Positions 15,221-24,378 of a DNA stretch of 64,000 nt are shown piece after piece. The notes beneath the pieces are model-generated. The model ran no database searches, was not told the DNA's origin, and saw only the letters and a program-made list of their open reading frames with translations. The translations under genes were made by a program, and so were the position numbers. The stretch is from JBEDUK01 sp963781595 (lineage in GTDB: Bacteria > Actinomycetota > UBA4738), in assembly GCA_963781595.1 (NCBI GenBank), contig CAWAGG010000001.1, positions 310,001 to 374,000 on the forward strand, read 5' to 3'. Numbering within the stretch: position 1 is the stretch's first letter; every line of letters starts with the position of its first letter.

Positions 15221-17449
15221 CTAGGTCGTCGGTCTGCGTAACGTCCTCGAGCGTTCGATCAGACCGCCGACCTCCGCGGGGGGCACCGGCGGGCTGAAGA
15301 GGAACCCCTGTCCGAGGCGACATCCGGCGCCGGCAAGGAAGGCACGCTGGCCCTCGGTCTCGACCCCCTCGGCCACCGGTTCGATCCCCAGGCTCGTCGC
15401 GAGCGAGATCAGCGCCTCCAGCATCCTGCTGGCGGCGGGGTCCTCGGGCACGCCATCGAGGAACGGCCGGTCGATCTTGACGGCATCGACGTGGACGTCC
15501 CGCAGCAGCGCCAGCGACGAGGATCCCGTGCCGAAATCGTCTACCGCGACGGCGAACCCGCCAGCGCGGAGCCCCTCGACGGCTCGATGCGCGGCCGGCT
15601 CGGCGAGGTTCGGTGAGTCCGCCACCTCGACCGAGACGTCGTTCGGCTCCAGCCCGGCGCCCAGGACCCGTTCGAGCATCCTCGGCGTGGGGTCCGTTCG
15701 CCGGCACCGTTCGCTGGGCACGTTGACGCTGACGGGCCCGGGCAGGCGGAGGCCCTCGGTGCGCCAGCGGGTCACCTGCCGGAGGATCTCGTCGAGCACC
15801 CAGTCGTCGATCGCGTCGAGCAGCCCGGCGTCCTGCGCGACCTGGAGGAACCCGGCCGGCGGGACCAGCGCGCCGTTCTCGTCGCGCCAGCGGACGAGCG
15901 CCTCGAGCGCCACGACCTCGCCGGACCCGAGGTCGACTACCGGCTGGTAGTGCAGCGCCCACGATCCGGTCTCGACCGCCCGGCGCAGCCGCGACGCGAT
16001 CGAACCTCCGCTCACGGGCCACGCGCCCTCGCCGGTCGACAGCGTGACGCGTCCCGGTCCGGCGCGCTTGCTCCGGTACATCGCCGCATCCGCCTCGATC
16101 AGCAGGGCGTGGCCGTCCTCGGCCGACGCCGGATACAGCGCGATCCCGATGCTCGCCGATGGGGCGAACGGGAAGCCGCCCAGCAGCACCGGCGGCTCGA
16201 GGGCCTCACGGATCCGCGTGGCGATCGCCCGCGCGACGCCCTCGGCCTCCGAGGAGCCGTCCGGCCCGACGCCACCGCCCAGATCACCGAGGAGCACCAG
16301 GAACTCGTCGCCGCTCTGCCTCGCGACCAGGTCGACCTCTCGCACCGCGCCCTGCAGGCGTTCGGCGACCTCTCGCAGGAACCCGTCGCCGGCATGGTGG
16401 CCGAGCGTGTCGTTGACCGCCTTGAAGTCGTCGAGGTCCATGTACAGGACCGCCAGGGCCGTGCCGCGCCAGCGCGCCAGGATCACCGCACGGTCGAGCG
16501 CTTCTTCGAACATGATCCGGTTCGACAGCCCCGTCACCGGGTCGTGGTAGGCGAGGAACGCCACCTGCTCCTCGACCCGCTTGCGCTCGGTGATGTCGGT
16601 CATCACGCCGTGCCAGGAGAGCACCGAGCCACCGGCGTCGCGCAGGGGCAGCGCTTCGTCCCGGATCCACACGACCCGGCCGTCCCGCGCGAGCATCCGG
16701 TACTCCTGCACGAACGGCCGGCCGGTCGCGTTCGCGCTGTCGTTCTCCGCCACGATCCGCACGCGGTCGTCGGGATGCAGACGCGACGGCCACAGGTCGG
16801 CGTCGGCGAGCCACTCCTCCGGGGCGAACCCCAGCAGCGCGGTGACCTGCGGACTGATGTAGCCGGTCGAACCAGACCGATCCGAGGCGCGGTTGTACGT
16901 CACGACGGGCGTTTCCTCGACGAGCTGCCGGTACCGCTCCTGCTCACCGCGCGCCGCTTCGAGCTCGGCCTCACGCTCGGCGAGGCGTCTCGCCCGCTCG
17001 CCGGAGAGCTCCTCCGAGACGAACCCGCCGCCGATCGCGAGCAACACCCCGACCACCAACCGCGCGGCCAGCTCGCGCCCGTCGATCCCCACCCCCGCGT
17101 GCGCGGCGGCCACGGCCTCGATCGCGATCGAGGCCACCGAGGTGGTTCCCCACGCCCACAGCCCGCCCTGGAGGCCCAGCAGGAGCCCGCCCTCCGCCTG
17201 CACGACCAGCAACAGGCTCATCTCCGCCCCGCCCGGGTCGAACGCGTACAGGGCGATCATCGTCAGCACGACCAGTGCGTCGACCGTGAACGACCAAACG
17301 GCCATCGTCCTGGAGGCGCGCAGGCGCGGGACGAGCTGCGCGAGCGCCAGCACCGCGGGCATCAGCGCGAGCGCCAATGACGCCGGTCGCACGTAGGCGG
17401 GTTCGACGGTGCCCGGTGCGGGTTGGAACAGGAGCGCGAACGTGAGCAT
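15221..17449 (-). CDS. Membrane PAS-GGDEF-EAL cyclic-di-GMP protein
   Basis: Signalling protein with a multi-helix membrane domain (first ~190 residues), a PAS/PAC sensor (PSRLHPDDRVRIVAEND ... ITERKRVEEQ), a GGDEF domain with the site SGDEF (first Gly is Ser), and an EAL domain that keeps EALVRW, DDFGTGSSSL, KIDRPFL and EGVETEG. It is most likely a c-di-GMP phosphodiesterase, the GGDEF perhaps regulatory. The coordinate uses the first in-frame ATG (17449), but a further hydrophobic segment is encoded upstream to about 17510 without a usual start codon, so the true start is unresolved or a frameshift lies there. Confidence 0.85.
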   Translation of the reverse strand: MLTFALLFQPAPGTVEPAYVRPASLALALMPAVLALAQLVPRLRASRTMAVWSFTVDALVVLTMIALYAFDPGGAEMSLLLVVQAEGGLLLGLQGGLWAWGTTSVASIAIEAVAAAHAGVGIDGRELAARLVVGVLLAIGGGFVSEELSGERARRLAEREAELEAARGEQERYRQLVEETPVVTYNRASDRSGSTGYISPQVTALLGFAPEEWLADADLWPSRLHPDDRVRIVAENDSANATGRPFVQEYRMLARDGRVVWIRDEALPLRDAGGSVLSWHGVMTDITERKRVEEQVAFLAYHDPVTGLSNRIMFEEALDRAVILARWRGTALAVLYMDLDDFKAVNDTLGHHAGDGFLREVAERLQGAVREVDLVARQSGDEFLVLLGDLGGGVGPDGSSEAEGVARAIATRIREALEPPVLLGGFPFAPSASIGIALYPASAEDGHALLIEADAAMYRSKRAGPGRVTLSTGEGAWPVSGGSIASRLRRAVETGSWALHYQPVVDLGSGEVVALEALVRWRDENGALVPPAGFLQVAQDAGLLDAIDDWVLDEILRQVTRWRTEGLRLPGPVSVNVPSERCRRTDPTPRMLERVLGAGLEPNDVSVEVADSPNLAEPAAHRAVEGLRAGGFAVAVDDFGTGSSSLALLRDVHVDAVKIDRPFLDGVPEDPAASRMLEALISLATSLGIEPVAEGVETEGQRAFLAGAGCRLGQGFLFSPPVPPAEVGGLIERSRTLRRPTT

Positions 17450-17674
17450 CGCCGCCGAGAGGCCCGCGCGGAGGACCCCCAGCCAGAGCCAACCGTCGCC
17501 CGAACGTTCATCGGGCGCGGTTCTGCGAACCGCAACGTCCCCACCGTGTCTCGAGACCGTCCTCGAGGTATCGGCTCGAGGTTCGGCGCCCTGAACCCGC
17601 CCGATCCGTCCGGAACGGTCTACGATGAGCCGCCCGGCCGGCCGTCCGCCGCCGGTTCGTGGGAGGGTGATCGG

Positions 17675-18400
17675 ATGTCGCAGGGATCGCAGCAACTCGC
17701 GGACAGTCAGTCGGACCCTGCGACGGCGGAGGCTCCCGAGCAGCCGCGTTCCAAGCGGCGGCGACCCTGGTACGCGGAGATCCCGATCCTCATCGTCGTC
17801 GCGGTCGTCCTGGCCCTCCTGATCAAGACGTTCCTGGTCCAGGCGTTCTACATCCCCTCGCCGTCGATGCACCCGACGCTGATCGAGCACGACCGCGTCC
17901 TCGTGAACCGCATGGCGTACCGGTTCCACGACCCGCGCCGCGGCGACGTCCTCGTCTTCCAGAACCCGCACCCGAGGAAGGGTCACGAGAGCGCGATCTC
18001 GGCCTTCGTCCACTGGCTCGGCCAGGGGCTCGGGGTCTCGGCGGGGGGGCGGAACAAGGACTTCATCAAACGCGTGATCGGACTGCCCGGGGACACGGTC
18101 GAGATGCACGGCGGCGTGGTCTACGTCAACGGGGCGGCGTTGCACGAGCCCTACCTGAGCCCGGAGCAGGACCTCGGGACCTACGGGCCGTACGTGGTTC
18201 CACCCGGGAACCTGTTCGTCCTGGGCGACAACCGGACGAACTCGGACGACTCGCGGGGGTCGCTGCATTTCATCCCGATGAACAAGGTCCTCGGGCGCGC
18301 GTTCGCGATCGTCTGGCCGCCGGGACGCTGGCACTGGTTGTACGGGGTGAACTACGGGAACATCCCGGCTCCGCAGCCCGCCGACTCGCCGGCCGGCTGA
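17675..18400 (+). CDS. lepB: Signal peptidase I
   Basis: Type I signal peptidase, 241 aa, membrane-bound, cleaving signal peptides outside the membrane. A cytoplasmic charged N-terminus is followed by one membrane helix (residues 36-57). Catalytic Ser64 lies in PSPSMHPTL and Lys132 in DFIKRVIGLPGD; the C-terminal box GDNRTNSDDSRG is intact. ATG 17675 has GGGAGGGTG upstream. The frame is open further 5' but without a ribosome binding site. An insert (residues 98-128) between the Ser and Lys boxes is typical of actinobacterial LepB. Confidence 0.95.
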   Translation: MSQGSQQLADSQSDPATAEAPEQPRSKRRRPWYAEIPILIVVAVVLALLIKTFLVQAFYIPSPSMHPTLIEHDRVLVNRMAYRFHDPRRGDVLVFQNPHPRKGHESAISAFVHWLGQGLGVSAGGRNKDFIKRVIGLPGDTVEMHGGVVYVNGAALHEPYLSPEQDLGTYGPYVVPPGNLFVLGDNRTNSDDSRGSLHFIPMNKVLGRAFAIVWPPGRWHWLYGVNYGNIPAPQPADSPAG

Positions 18401-18409
18401 CCGCTCCTC

Positions 18410-20014
18410 CTACAGGCCCAGGACGGCGCCGTCGGCGCGCGGGTCGGTCGCCCCCGCGTACCCGTCGGGCGCGACGACGATCGCGTGCGCGTGCCCGAAG
18501 CGGTGATCGGGCCACGGTGACGTCGAGACCCGGTGCCCCATCGCGCGCAAGCCCTCGACGACGGCCGGCGCGAACCGTCCGTCGGCGATGACCGAGTGGT
18601 CGGCCGGCGAGACGAGCCACCGCGGCGCGTCGATCGCACGCTGCGGGTCCTCGCCGTCGTCGATCATCCGCACCATCAGCTGCAGGTGCGTCTGCGCCTG
18701 GCCGTCGCCCCCCATCGTGCCGAACACCAGCCACGGGCGCCCTTCCCGGAACGCCATCCCCGGGATCAACGTGTGGAGCGTCCGCTTCCCGGGCGCGATC
18801 GCGTTCACGTGCGACGGATCCAGCGAGAAGTACGTGCCGCGGTTCTGCAGGTTGATGCCCCAGCCCGGGACCGTCACGCCGGAGCCGAAGCCCATGTAGT
18901 TCGACTGGATCAGGCTGACGAGCATCCGGTCGGCGTCGGCCGCGCACAGGTACGCCGTCCCGCCTCCGGCCGCTCGACCCGGCGCGGGCGAACCCGCGGC
19001 TCCCGGGTCGAACCTCCCGGCTCGCTCGGCGATCCAGGCTGGGCTCAGCAGGTCCGACGCGTCGATCGCCATGGCCGACGGGTCGGACACGTGCGCGTCC
19101 CGGTCGGACAGCGCCAGCTTCACCGACTCGAGCAACAGGTGTTGGCGTTCGAGGCCCTCGGACGGCGCGCCCCCCGGTGTGAGCGCTCCGGCGATGGCCA
19201 TGGCCTCGAGCGCCGCGACCCCCTGCGTATTGGGCGAGAGCTCCACGACCTCGACGTCGCGGTACGCCCCGCGGAGGGGTTCGATCGCGCTGCCCGCGTG
19301 CGCCGCGAGGTCGCCTTCGGAAAGCAGCCCGCCGGCGGACATCAGGCAGTTTGCGATGTCGGGTCCGATCGGCTCGCGGTAGTAGGCGCCCGGGCCCTCG
19401 TCGGCGAGCGCTCGGATGGTCCGCGCCAACGCCGGCTGGCGCAGGACGCGCCCGGCCGCCGCCTCGCCGTACACGGCCCACCATCCGGTGGCGGCGGGGC
19501 CGAACCGTGCCTTCGATGGCTCGATCGCTGCGGCTCCGCGCCCGCTCAGGACGAACCCTTCGTCCGCGTAGGCGGCGGCGCGCTCCGCGAGCGAGCCGAA
19601 CGACCGCGTGCCGAACCGCTCGAGCAGCGTGAACCACCCGTCGACGGCGCCGGGCACCGTGACGGTCAGCGGGCCGCCCGTGGGCATCGCGTCCGCGGCC
19701 GCCGCGTTCGCGGTGGCGTTCGCTTCCATGCCCGCGCGCACCGCGTCGACGGTGGCGGCGGACGCCGCCCGGCCCGAGCCGTTGTACGCCCACAGGTCCT
19801 CGCCGTCCCGCTGGATCAACGCGAACAGGTCGCCGCCGTACCCGCACAGGTACGGCGCGACCACGCCGAGGGTGAGGTTCGCCGCGACGGCCGCGTCCAC
19901 GGCGTTCCCGCCGTCGGCGAGCACCGCGAGCCCGGCGGCGGAGGCGAGGTGATGCGGCGTCGCGATGCACGCGCGCGGGAAACGACGGGCTTCGGAGACG
20001 CTGAACGCGTCCAT
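18410..20014 (-). CDS. ggt: Gamma-glutamyltransferase family protein
   Basis: Ntn-hydrolase that transfers or hydrolyses gamma-glutamyl groups, e.g. of glutathione-like thiols. 534 aa. The N-terminal ATPHHLASAAGLAVLADGGNAVDAA-type segment and the autoprocessing Thr353 (GGGTAYL) with DADRMLVSLIQS after it are visible, as is the C-terminal GGDGQAQ oxyanion region. No signal peptide, so this is the cytoplasmic type rather than the secreted enzyme. A TAGGGT hexamer ends 7 nt before the ATG at 20014, suggesting a leaderless mRNA. Confidence 0.92.
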   Translation of the reverse strand: MDAFSVSEARRFPRACIATPHHLASAAGLAVLADGGNAVDAAVAANLTLGVVAPYLCGYGGDLFALIQRDGEDLWAYNGSGRAASAATVDAVRAGMEANATANAAAADAMPTGGPLTVTVPGAVDGWFTLLERFGTRSFGSLAERAAAYADEGFVLSGRGAAAIEPSKARFGPAATGWWAVYGEAAAGRVLRQPALARTIRALADEGPGAYYREPIGPDIANCLMSAGGLLSEGDLAAHAGSAIEPLRGAYRDVEVVELSPNTQGVAALEAMAIAGALTPGGAPSEGLERQHLLLESVKLALSDRDAHVSDPSAMAIDASDLLSPAWIAERAGRFDPGAAGSPAPGRAAGGGTAYLCAADADRMLVSLIQSNYMGFGSGVTVPGWGINLQNRGTYFSLDPSHVNAIAPGKRTLHTLIPGMAFREGRPWLVFGTMGGDGQAQTHLQLMVRMIDDGEDPQRAIDAPRWLVSPADHSVIADGRFAPAVVEGLRAMGHRVSTSPWPDHRFGHAHAIVVAPDGYAGATDPRADGAVLGL

Positions 20015-20021
20015 CCTGCGG

Positions 20022-20027
20022 ACCCTA
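20022..20027 (-). promoter_or_regulatory. -10-like hexamer TAGGGT before ggt
   Basis: TAGGGT on the minus strand, 7 nt before the ATG at 20014. No ribosome binding site lies between. Confidence 0.45.
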
Positions 20028-20084
20028 TATGCTCGGCCCTCGCCACGAACCCACGGTGTTCGACCCGTTCCTGGGAGGTCCTTG

Positions 20085-21758
20085 ATGGACGAGACGCGAA
20101 CCGACGACGCGGCGCGCGCTGCGGCCCTGGCCGACCGCTTCTGGGAGGACCTGCTCCGGGTCGAGCCCTTACTCGGGACCGAGATCGGTGACGAACGCTA
20201 CGACGACCTCCTGAGCGACCCGAGCGAGGCGGGCCGCGCCGACCAGCGCGACGCCGCCCACCGCGCGCTCAGCGACCTGGGGACGATCGACCGGGAGTCG
20301 CTCGACCCCGTGCTTCGTGGCACGCTCGACATCCTGGAGGCGAGCGCGACGCGCATGATCGCCAACCTCGACGCGCACCTCGAACGCCTCGAGGCCGTCT
20401 CGCAGATGTGGGGACCGGGCCAGATCCTCGGGGTGATCGCCGGGATACAGCGGACGGACACGCCCGAGCGGCTCGACCGCTACGTCGCGCGCCTGCATGC
20501 CCTCCCCGCGTACCTCGACGCGTTCGGACCGATCATGCGCGAAGGCGTCTCGACCGGCGTCACCGCGCCCGACGTGATCGTCGAGCGGACGATCGCGCAG
20601 ATGGAACGGATCATCGGGGCGGGCGTCGAGGGCTCGCCGGCGCAGCAGCCCGTCGAGCCGAACGACACGGCCGCCAGGCAGCGCGTCGCCGACGCGGTCG
20701 AGACCGCGGTTATCCCCGCGTACTCCAGGTACCTCGAGGCGCTCCGCGAGTACCGTCCCCACGCGACGACATCGATCGGGCTCTCTGCACTTCCGGGCGG
20801 TGACGCGATCTACCGCTCGCAGATCCTGGCGTGGACCACGCTCCCACTCGAGCCCGAGGAGGTCCATCGCATCGGCGTGGAGGAGTTGGAGGAGATCTCG
20901 GAGGAACGCCGGCAGATCGCCGCCTCACTCGGGTTCGACTCCGCCGATCGCGCGATCGAGACGTGGAGCGCATCGGGGACGAACATCGCCGCGACCCGCA
21001 AGGACATGGTTCGCCTAGCCGAGGCCCAGGTCGGCCGGAGCTGGGACGCCGCACCGGGGTGGTTCGGCCGGCTGCCCAGCGCGAACTGCGCCGTCAAACC
21101 AGTCGAGGAGTTCCGCGAAGCCGACACGCCCGCGGCGTTCTACCAGCCGCCCTCGGCGGACGGCTCGCGCGCAGGCGTCTACTACGTGAACACGTCGGAC
21201 CTCCCCGAGCGGCCGCTGCATCACCTGGCCGCGATCACGTTCCATGAGGCGAACCCCGGTCATCACTTCCAGATCACGATCGAGCAGGAGATCCCGGACC
21301 GGCCCGCGCTCCGTCGGTTCGGGGGCATCATGGCCGGCTCGGCCTTCATCGAGGGCTGGGGCCTGTACTCCGAACGGCTCGCCGACGAGATGGATCTGTA
21401 CCGTGACGCGTACGAGCGGCTCGGGATGCTCGCGGCGCAGGGGATGCGGGCCGCCCGGCTGATCGTCGACAGCGGGATCCACGCGCTCGGGTGGGACCGG
21501 GAGCGCGCCGTCGCCCAGATGGTCGAGGCCGGCGTCGCGAAGCTCGACGCCGAGATCGAGACCGACCGGTACGTCTCGATGCCCGGGCAGGCGCTCGCCT
21601 ACAAGATCGGGCAGCGCGAGATCGAACGCTGGCGGGAAGCGGCCGTCGAACGCGAGGGGTCGGCGTTCGACATCAAGGCGTTCCACGACCGGCTGCTCGG
21701 GCATGGCTCGCTACCGCTGCCAGCGCTCCGGCGCGAGATGGGCGTGGCGCCGACGTAA
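20085..21758 (+). CDS. DUF885 family metallopeptidase-like protein
   Basis: A 557-aa alpha-helical protein of the DUF885 family, which resembles M2/M32-type carboxypeptidases. The zinc-site motif HEANPGHHFQ (near residue 388) and a downstream GSAFIEGWGLYSERLADEM, with the expected metal-binding Glu, are present. No signal peptide, so cytoplasmic. Start ATG 20085 follows GGGAGG. A dipeptide- or ester-cleaving activity is plausible but not proven. Confidence 0.88.
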   Translation: MDETRTDDAARAAALADRFWEDLLRVEPLLGTEIGDERYDDLLSDPSEAGRADQRDAAHRALSDLGTIDRESLDPVLRGTLDILEASATRMIANLDAHLERLEAVSQMWGPGQILGVIAGIQRTDTPERLDRYVARLHALPAYLDAFGPIMREGVSTGVTAPDVIVERTIAQMERIIGAGVEGSPAQQPVEPNDTAARQRVADAVETAVIPAYSRYLEALREYRPHATTSIGLSALPGGDAIYRSQILAWTTLPLEPEEVHRIGVEELEEISEERRQIAASLGFDSADRAIETWSASGTNIAATRKDMVRLAEAQVGRSWDAAPGWFGRLPSANCAVKPVEEFREADTPAAFYQPPSADGSRAGVYYVNTSDLPERPLHHLAAITFHEANPGHHFQITIEQEIPDRPALRRFGGIMAGSAFIEGWGLYSERLADEMDLYRDAYERLGMLAAQGMRAARLIVDSGIHALGWDRERAVAQMVEAGVAKLDAEIETDRYVSMPGQALAYKIGQREIERWREAAVEREGSAFDIKAFHDRLLGHGSLPLPALRREMGVAPT

Positions 21759-21761
21759 CGG

Positions 21762-22130
21762 CTACGCGACGCGGCCGGGCGAGCCGTCCGGGGCGCTGAA
21801 CGGAAGGTCGAGCGCCGCCCAGCGTTCCATCCCGCCCTCCATGTTCTCCGCGTCGTAGCCGCGGGCACGAAGCATCATCGTCGCGAGCTCGCTGCGGTTC
21901 CCCGTGCGGCACACCACGTACACGGGCTTCGACGGCTCGAGCACCCCCTGGTCGCCGCCGGCCATCAGCTGGTTCAGCGGGATCAACACGGCGCCGTCGA
22001 TCCGGCCGGCGTCCCATTCCCACCGCTCTCGGCAATCCACGATCTGCACGTCATCGCGGTCGTCGAACACCTTGCGAAGGTCATCCATGTCGAAGTTCGC
22101 CCCCGGTCGAGAGTTGATCGGTTCCGTCAC
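21762..22130 (-). CDS. Rhodanese-domain protein
   Basis: Single rhodanese domain with active-site Cys74 in VVCRTGNRS, the loop expected of sulfurtransferases. 122 aa from GTG 22130, but a TACGGT hexamer abuts that GTG, so the true start may be the internal ATG 22090 (MDDLRKVFDD), which still keeps the whole domain. Cytoplasmic persulfide carrier. Confidence 0.85.
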   Translation of the reverse strand: MTEPINSRPGANFDMDDLRKVFDDRDDVQIVDCRERWEWDAGRIDGAVLIPLNQLMAGGDQGVLEPSKPVYVVCRTGNRSELATMMLRARGYDAENMEGGMERWAALDLPFSAPDGSPGRVA

Positions 22131-22186
22131 ACCGTACCAACCGGCGTGCCGCGCGACCGCATCCCGTCGACGGGTCGGGGGTCCGG

Positions 22187-22192
22187 TAGGGT
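22187..22192 (+). promoter_or_regulatory. -10-like hexamer TAGGGT before MFS gene
   Basis: TAGGGT, 7 nt before ATG 22200, without a ribosome binding site; this decides for ATG 22200 against the upstream in-frame codon at 22146. Confidence 0.4.
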
Positions 22193-22199
22193 CGCCGTC

Positions 22200-23507
22200 A
22201 TGGCTCCCGGCGGTCAGCCCCGGCGCGGCCGCGCTCGTGCGGCGATCCGGCGCATCGCGATCGACGTCGAACCGCTCCGCGCGTCGCGCGACTTCCGGTT
22301 GCTGTGGTTCGGCCAGCTGATCTCGCTGACGGGCCGTCAGCTCACGGTCGTCGCGCTCCCGTACCAGATCTTCCAGCTGACGGGCTCATCGCTCGCGGTG
22401 GGCCTGATCGGGCTGGCCCAGGTGCTCCCGCTGATCCTGCTGTCGATCCTCGGCGGCGCGGTCGCGGACCGGTGGGACCGGCGGACCGTGATCCTGTGGA
22501 CCGAACTCGGCATGGCCGCCACGAGCGCCGCGTTGCTGGTGGGCGCGATCCACGGACATCCGCCGCTCTGGTACCTCTACACGATGACGGGGATCCAGGC
22601 CGGCCTGTCCGGGCTGAACCAGCCGGCGCGGTCGGCGTCGATCCCCATGCTGGTGGCTCCCGAACGCCTCCCGGCGGCGTTCGCGCTGAACCAGGTCATG
22701 TTCAACACCACGCTCGTCGTGGGTCCCACGATCGCGGGCATCATCCTGGCGGCCGGCGGGGATCACGGTGTGGCGTGGGCGTACGCCGTGGACGTCGGGA
22801 CGTTCGCCGCTTCGCTGGTGGCGACCCTGCTGCTCCGCCCACTGAAGCCGCAGCTCGCCGAGGGACAGGCGCCGCCCTCCGGCATGCGGGCGATCAGGGA
22901 TGGTTTCGCCTTCCTCCGAGGCAAGCGCGTGTTGAACTCGACGTTCTACATCGACCTGATCGCGATGATCTTCGGCATGCCGCGGGCGCTGTTCCCGGCC
23001 CTCGCGCTGACCGTCTTCGATGTTGGCCCCGGGAAGCTCGGGCTGATGTACGCCGCGCCGGCCGCGGGCGCGCTGGTGGGCGCGCTGACGTCCGGGTGGC
23101 TCGGGGGCGTCCGCCGCCAGGGCGCCGCCGTGGTCTGGGCCGTTGCGGCATGGGGCGCGGCGATCGCCGCGTTCGGGCTGCTCGGCTCGCACTTCTGGCT
23201 CGCGCTGTTCGCCCTGGCGATCGCCGGCGCGGCCGACGTCGTGAGCGCCGTGTTCCGTTCGACGATCCTGCAGACGTCGGTGCCGGACTCCCTGCGAGGC
23301 CGGATCACGGCCGTGCACATCATGGTCGTGACGGGCGGTCCGAGGATCGGCGACTTCGAGGCGGGCGCCGTCGCGGCGCTGACGACGCCGGTGTTCTCGG
23401 TGGTGTTCGGCGGCCTCGCGTGCATCGTCGGCGCGTGGCTGATCGCCTGGAGGATCCCCGAGCTGTGGCGCTACGAGCCGTCCGGCCGTGTCGCCGCCCC
23501 CGAGTGA
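22200..23507 (+). CDS. MFS exporter, EntS/MefA-like
   Basis: A 435-aa, 12-helix major facilitator of the EntS/enterobactin-exporter type. Begins DVEPLRASRDFRLLWFGQLIS and has the conserved GGAVADRWDRRTVIL loop between helices 2 and 3 and LNQPARSASIPMLV after helix 4. Likely exports a small hydrophobic compound or drug; substrate unknown. Stands alone, and its end is convergent with the B3/4 gene. Confidence 0.88.
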   Translation: MAPGGQPRRGRARAAIRRIAIDVEPLRASRDFRLLWFGQLISLTGRQLTVVALPYQIFQLTGSSLAVGLIGLAQVLPLILLSILGGAVADRWDRRTVILWTELGMAATSAALLVGAIHGHPPLWYLYTMTGIQAGLSGLNQPARSASIPMLVAPERLPAAFALNQVMFNTTLVVGPTIAGIILAAGGDHGVAWAYAVDVGTFAASLVATLLLRPLKPQLAEGQAPPSGMRAIRDGFAFLRGKRVLNSTFYIDLIAMIFGMPRALFPALALTVFDVGPGKLGLMYAAPAAGALVGALTSGWLGGVRRQGAAVVWAVAAWGAAIAAFGLLGSHFWLALFALAIAGAADVVSAVFRSTILQTSVPDSLRGRITAVHIMVVTGGPRIGDFEAGAVAALTTPVFSVVFGGLACIVGAWLIAWRIPELWRYEPSGRVAAPE

Positions 23508-23540
23508 TCGCGGCGCCTACGCAAGCGCCCGGCCGGCACG

Positions 23541-24251
23541 TCATCCGTCGACCGATGGGTGCTCCTCGTCGATCACCCCGATCCGCAGCGACACCGGTTC
23601 GAACCACGCCGTGAGGCCCTCTTCGAACCCTGCGCGGACCTCGTCGAGCAGCTCGGGCCGAACCTCGCCCAGGATCTCGCACAGCAGGACGACGTCCGTC
23701 GACTGCCGCTGGATCAGCCCGCGCCTCGACTGCCGCCACACGAGGTGCCGCGTGAGCACCTCGTCGCCGTGGACGTAGGCGACCTCGCCGGACGGAACTG
23801 GCGCCGGTTCCTCCGCGTCGAGCGCCAGGAACCGGTCGCGCTCACGGGTCAGCCGCACATCGATCCGGCCGTCGGCGAGCGGTTCCAGGTCGAACCCTCC
23901 GATCGGCACGACGAGCGAGAGCGACAGCCCATTGTAGAAGTCGACCAGCGGGTTGATCCTCGGTGGTTCCCCGCCCTTCGCGGCGCGCCTGAGCAGGGCT
24001 TCGATCGAACTCGGGAAGTCGTGCGGGTTCGCCCCAGCGCCCTTGAGGCGGACCCGCCACGGCGCAACGTTCGGGTGCGATTGCGCGTTGCCGAACGGCT
24101 CGACCTGGGCGGCGGCCTTCGCCCACGCCTGCGTCAACCGCTCCTCGACCGCCGGCCTCGGCGTCGCGTTGTCGATGCCACGCCCGACGACTACGAGCAC
24201 GCGAACGCCCGGGAAGAGTGCGAGGACGTCCTGGTGGAACGTCAGCCGCAC
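23541..24251 (-). CDS. B3/B4 tRNA-binding-domain protein (PheT editing-domain homologue)
   Basis: A 236-aa protein built of the B3/4 domain that edits mischarged tRNA in phenylalanyl-tRNA synthetase beta, here stand-alone. Recognisable segments are SHPNVAPWRVRLKGAGANPHDFPSS, INPLVDFYNGLSL and PIGGFDLEPL. Stand-alone B3/4 proteins are proposed trans-editing factors, but the substrate is unknown. GTG 24251 lies 4 nt after the stop of a 35-aa gene, so the two form an operon. Confidence 0.85.
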   Translation of the reverse strand: MRLTFHQDVLALFPGVRVLVVVGRGIDNATPRPAVEERLTQAWAKAAAQVEPFGNAQSHPNVAPWRVRLKGAGANPHDFPSSIEALLRRAAKGGEPPRINPLVDFYNGLSLSLVVPIGGFDLEPLADGRIDVRLTRERDRFLALDAEEPAPVPSGEVAYVHGDEVLTRHLVWRQSRRGLIQRQSTDVVLLCEILGEVRPELLDEVRAGFEEGLTAWFEPVSLRIGVIDEEHPSVDG

Positions 24252-24255
24252 CGCG

Positions 24256-24363
24256 TCACCACCTGCGGCGTCGCCGTCCGAACACCCAGACTCCGACCCC
24301 CAGTCCGGCCAGGCCGAAGAGGTACCACCACAGCTTCCCCACCCGACGGCGCGGTTCGCTCAT
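24256..24363 (-). CDS. Tiny single-helix membrane protein (35 aa)
   Basis: Reads MSEPRRRVGKLWWYLFGLAG, then LGVGVWVFG and a block of five arginines. One membrane helix between basic ends. A TAAGGT hexamer ends 9 nt before the ATG. It directly precedes the B3/4 gene and is probably co-transcribed with it. Function unknown; too short to be certain. Confidence 0.45.
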   Translation of the reverse strand: MSEPRRRVGKLWWYLFGLAGLGVGVWVFGRRRRRW

Positions 24364-24372
24364 CGTAAACCC

Positions 24373-24378
24373 ACCTTA
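24373..24378 (-). promoter_or_regulatory. -10 hexamer TAAGGT in a CTAGTAAGGT context
   Basis: TAAGGT on the minus strand, ending 9 nt before the 35-aa gene and lying at the DUF72 stop codon. The extended CTAGTAAGGT, 3 nt, TTTAC pattern recurs near 53461-53477. Confidence 0.4.
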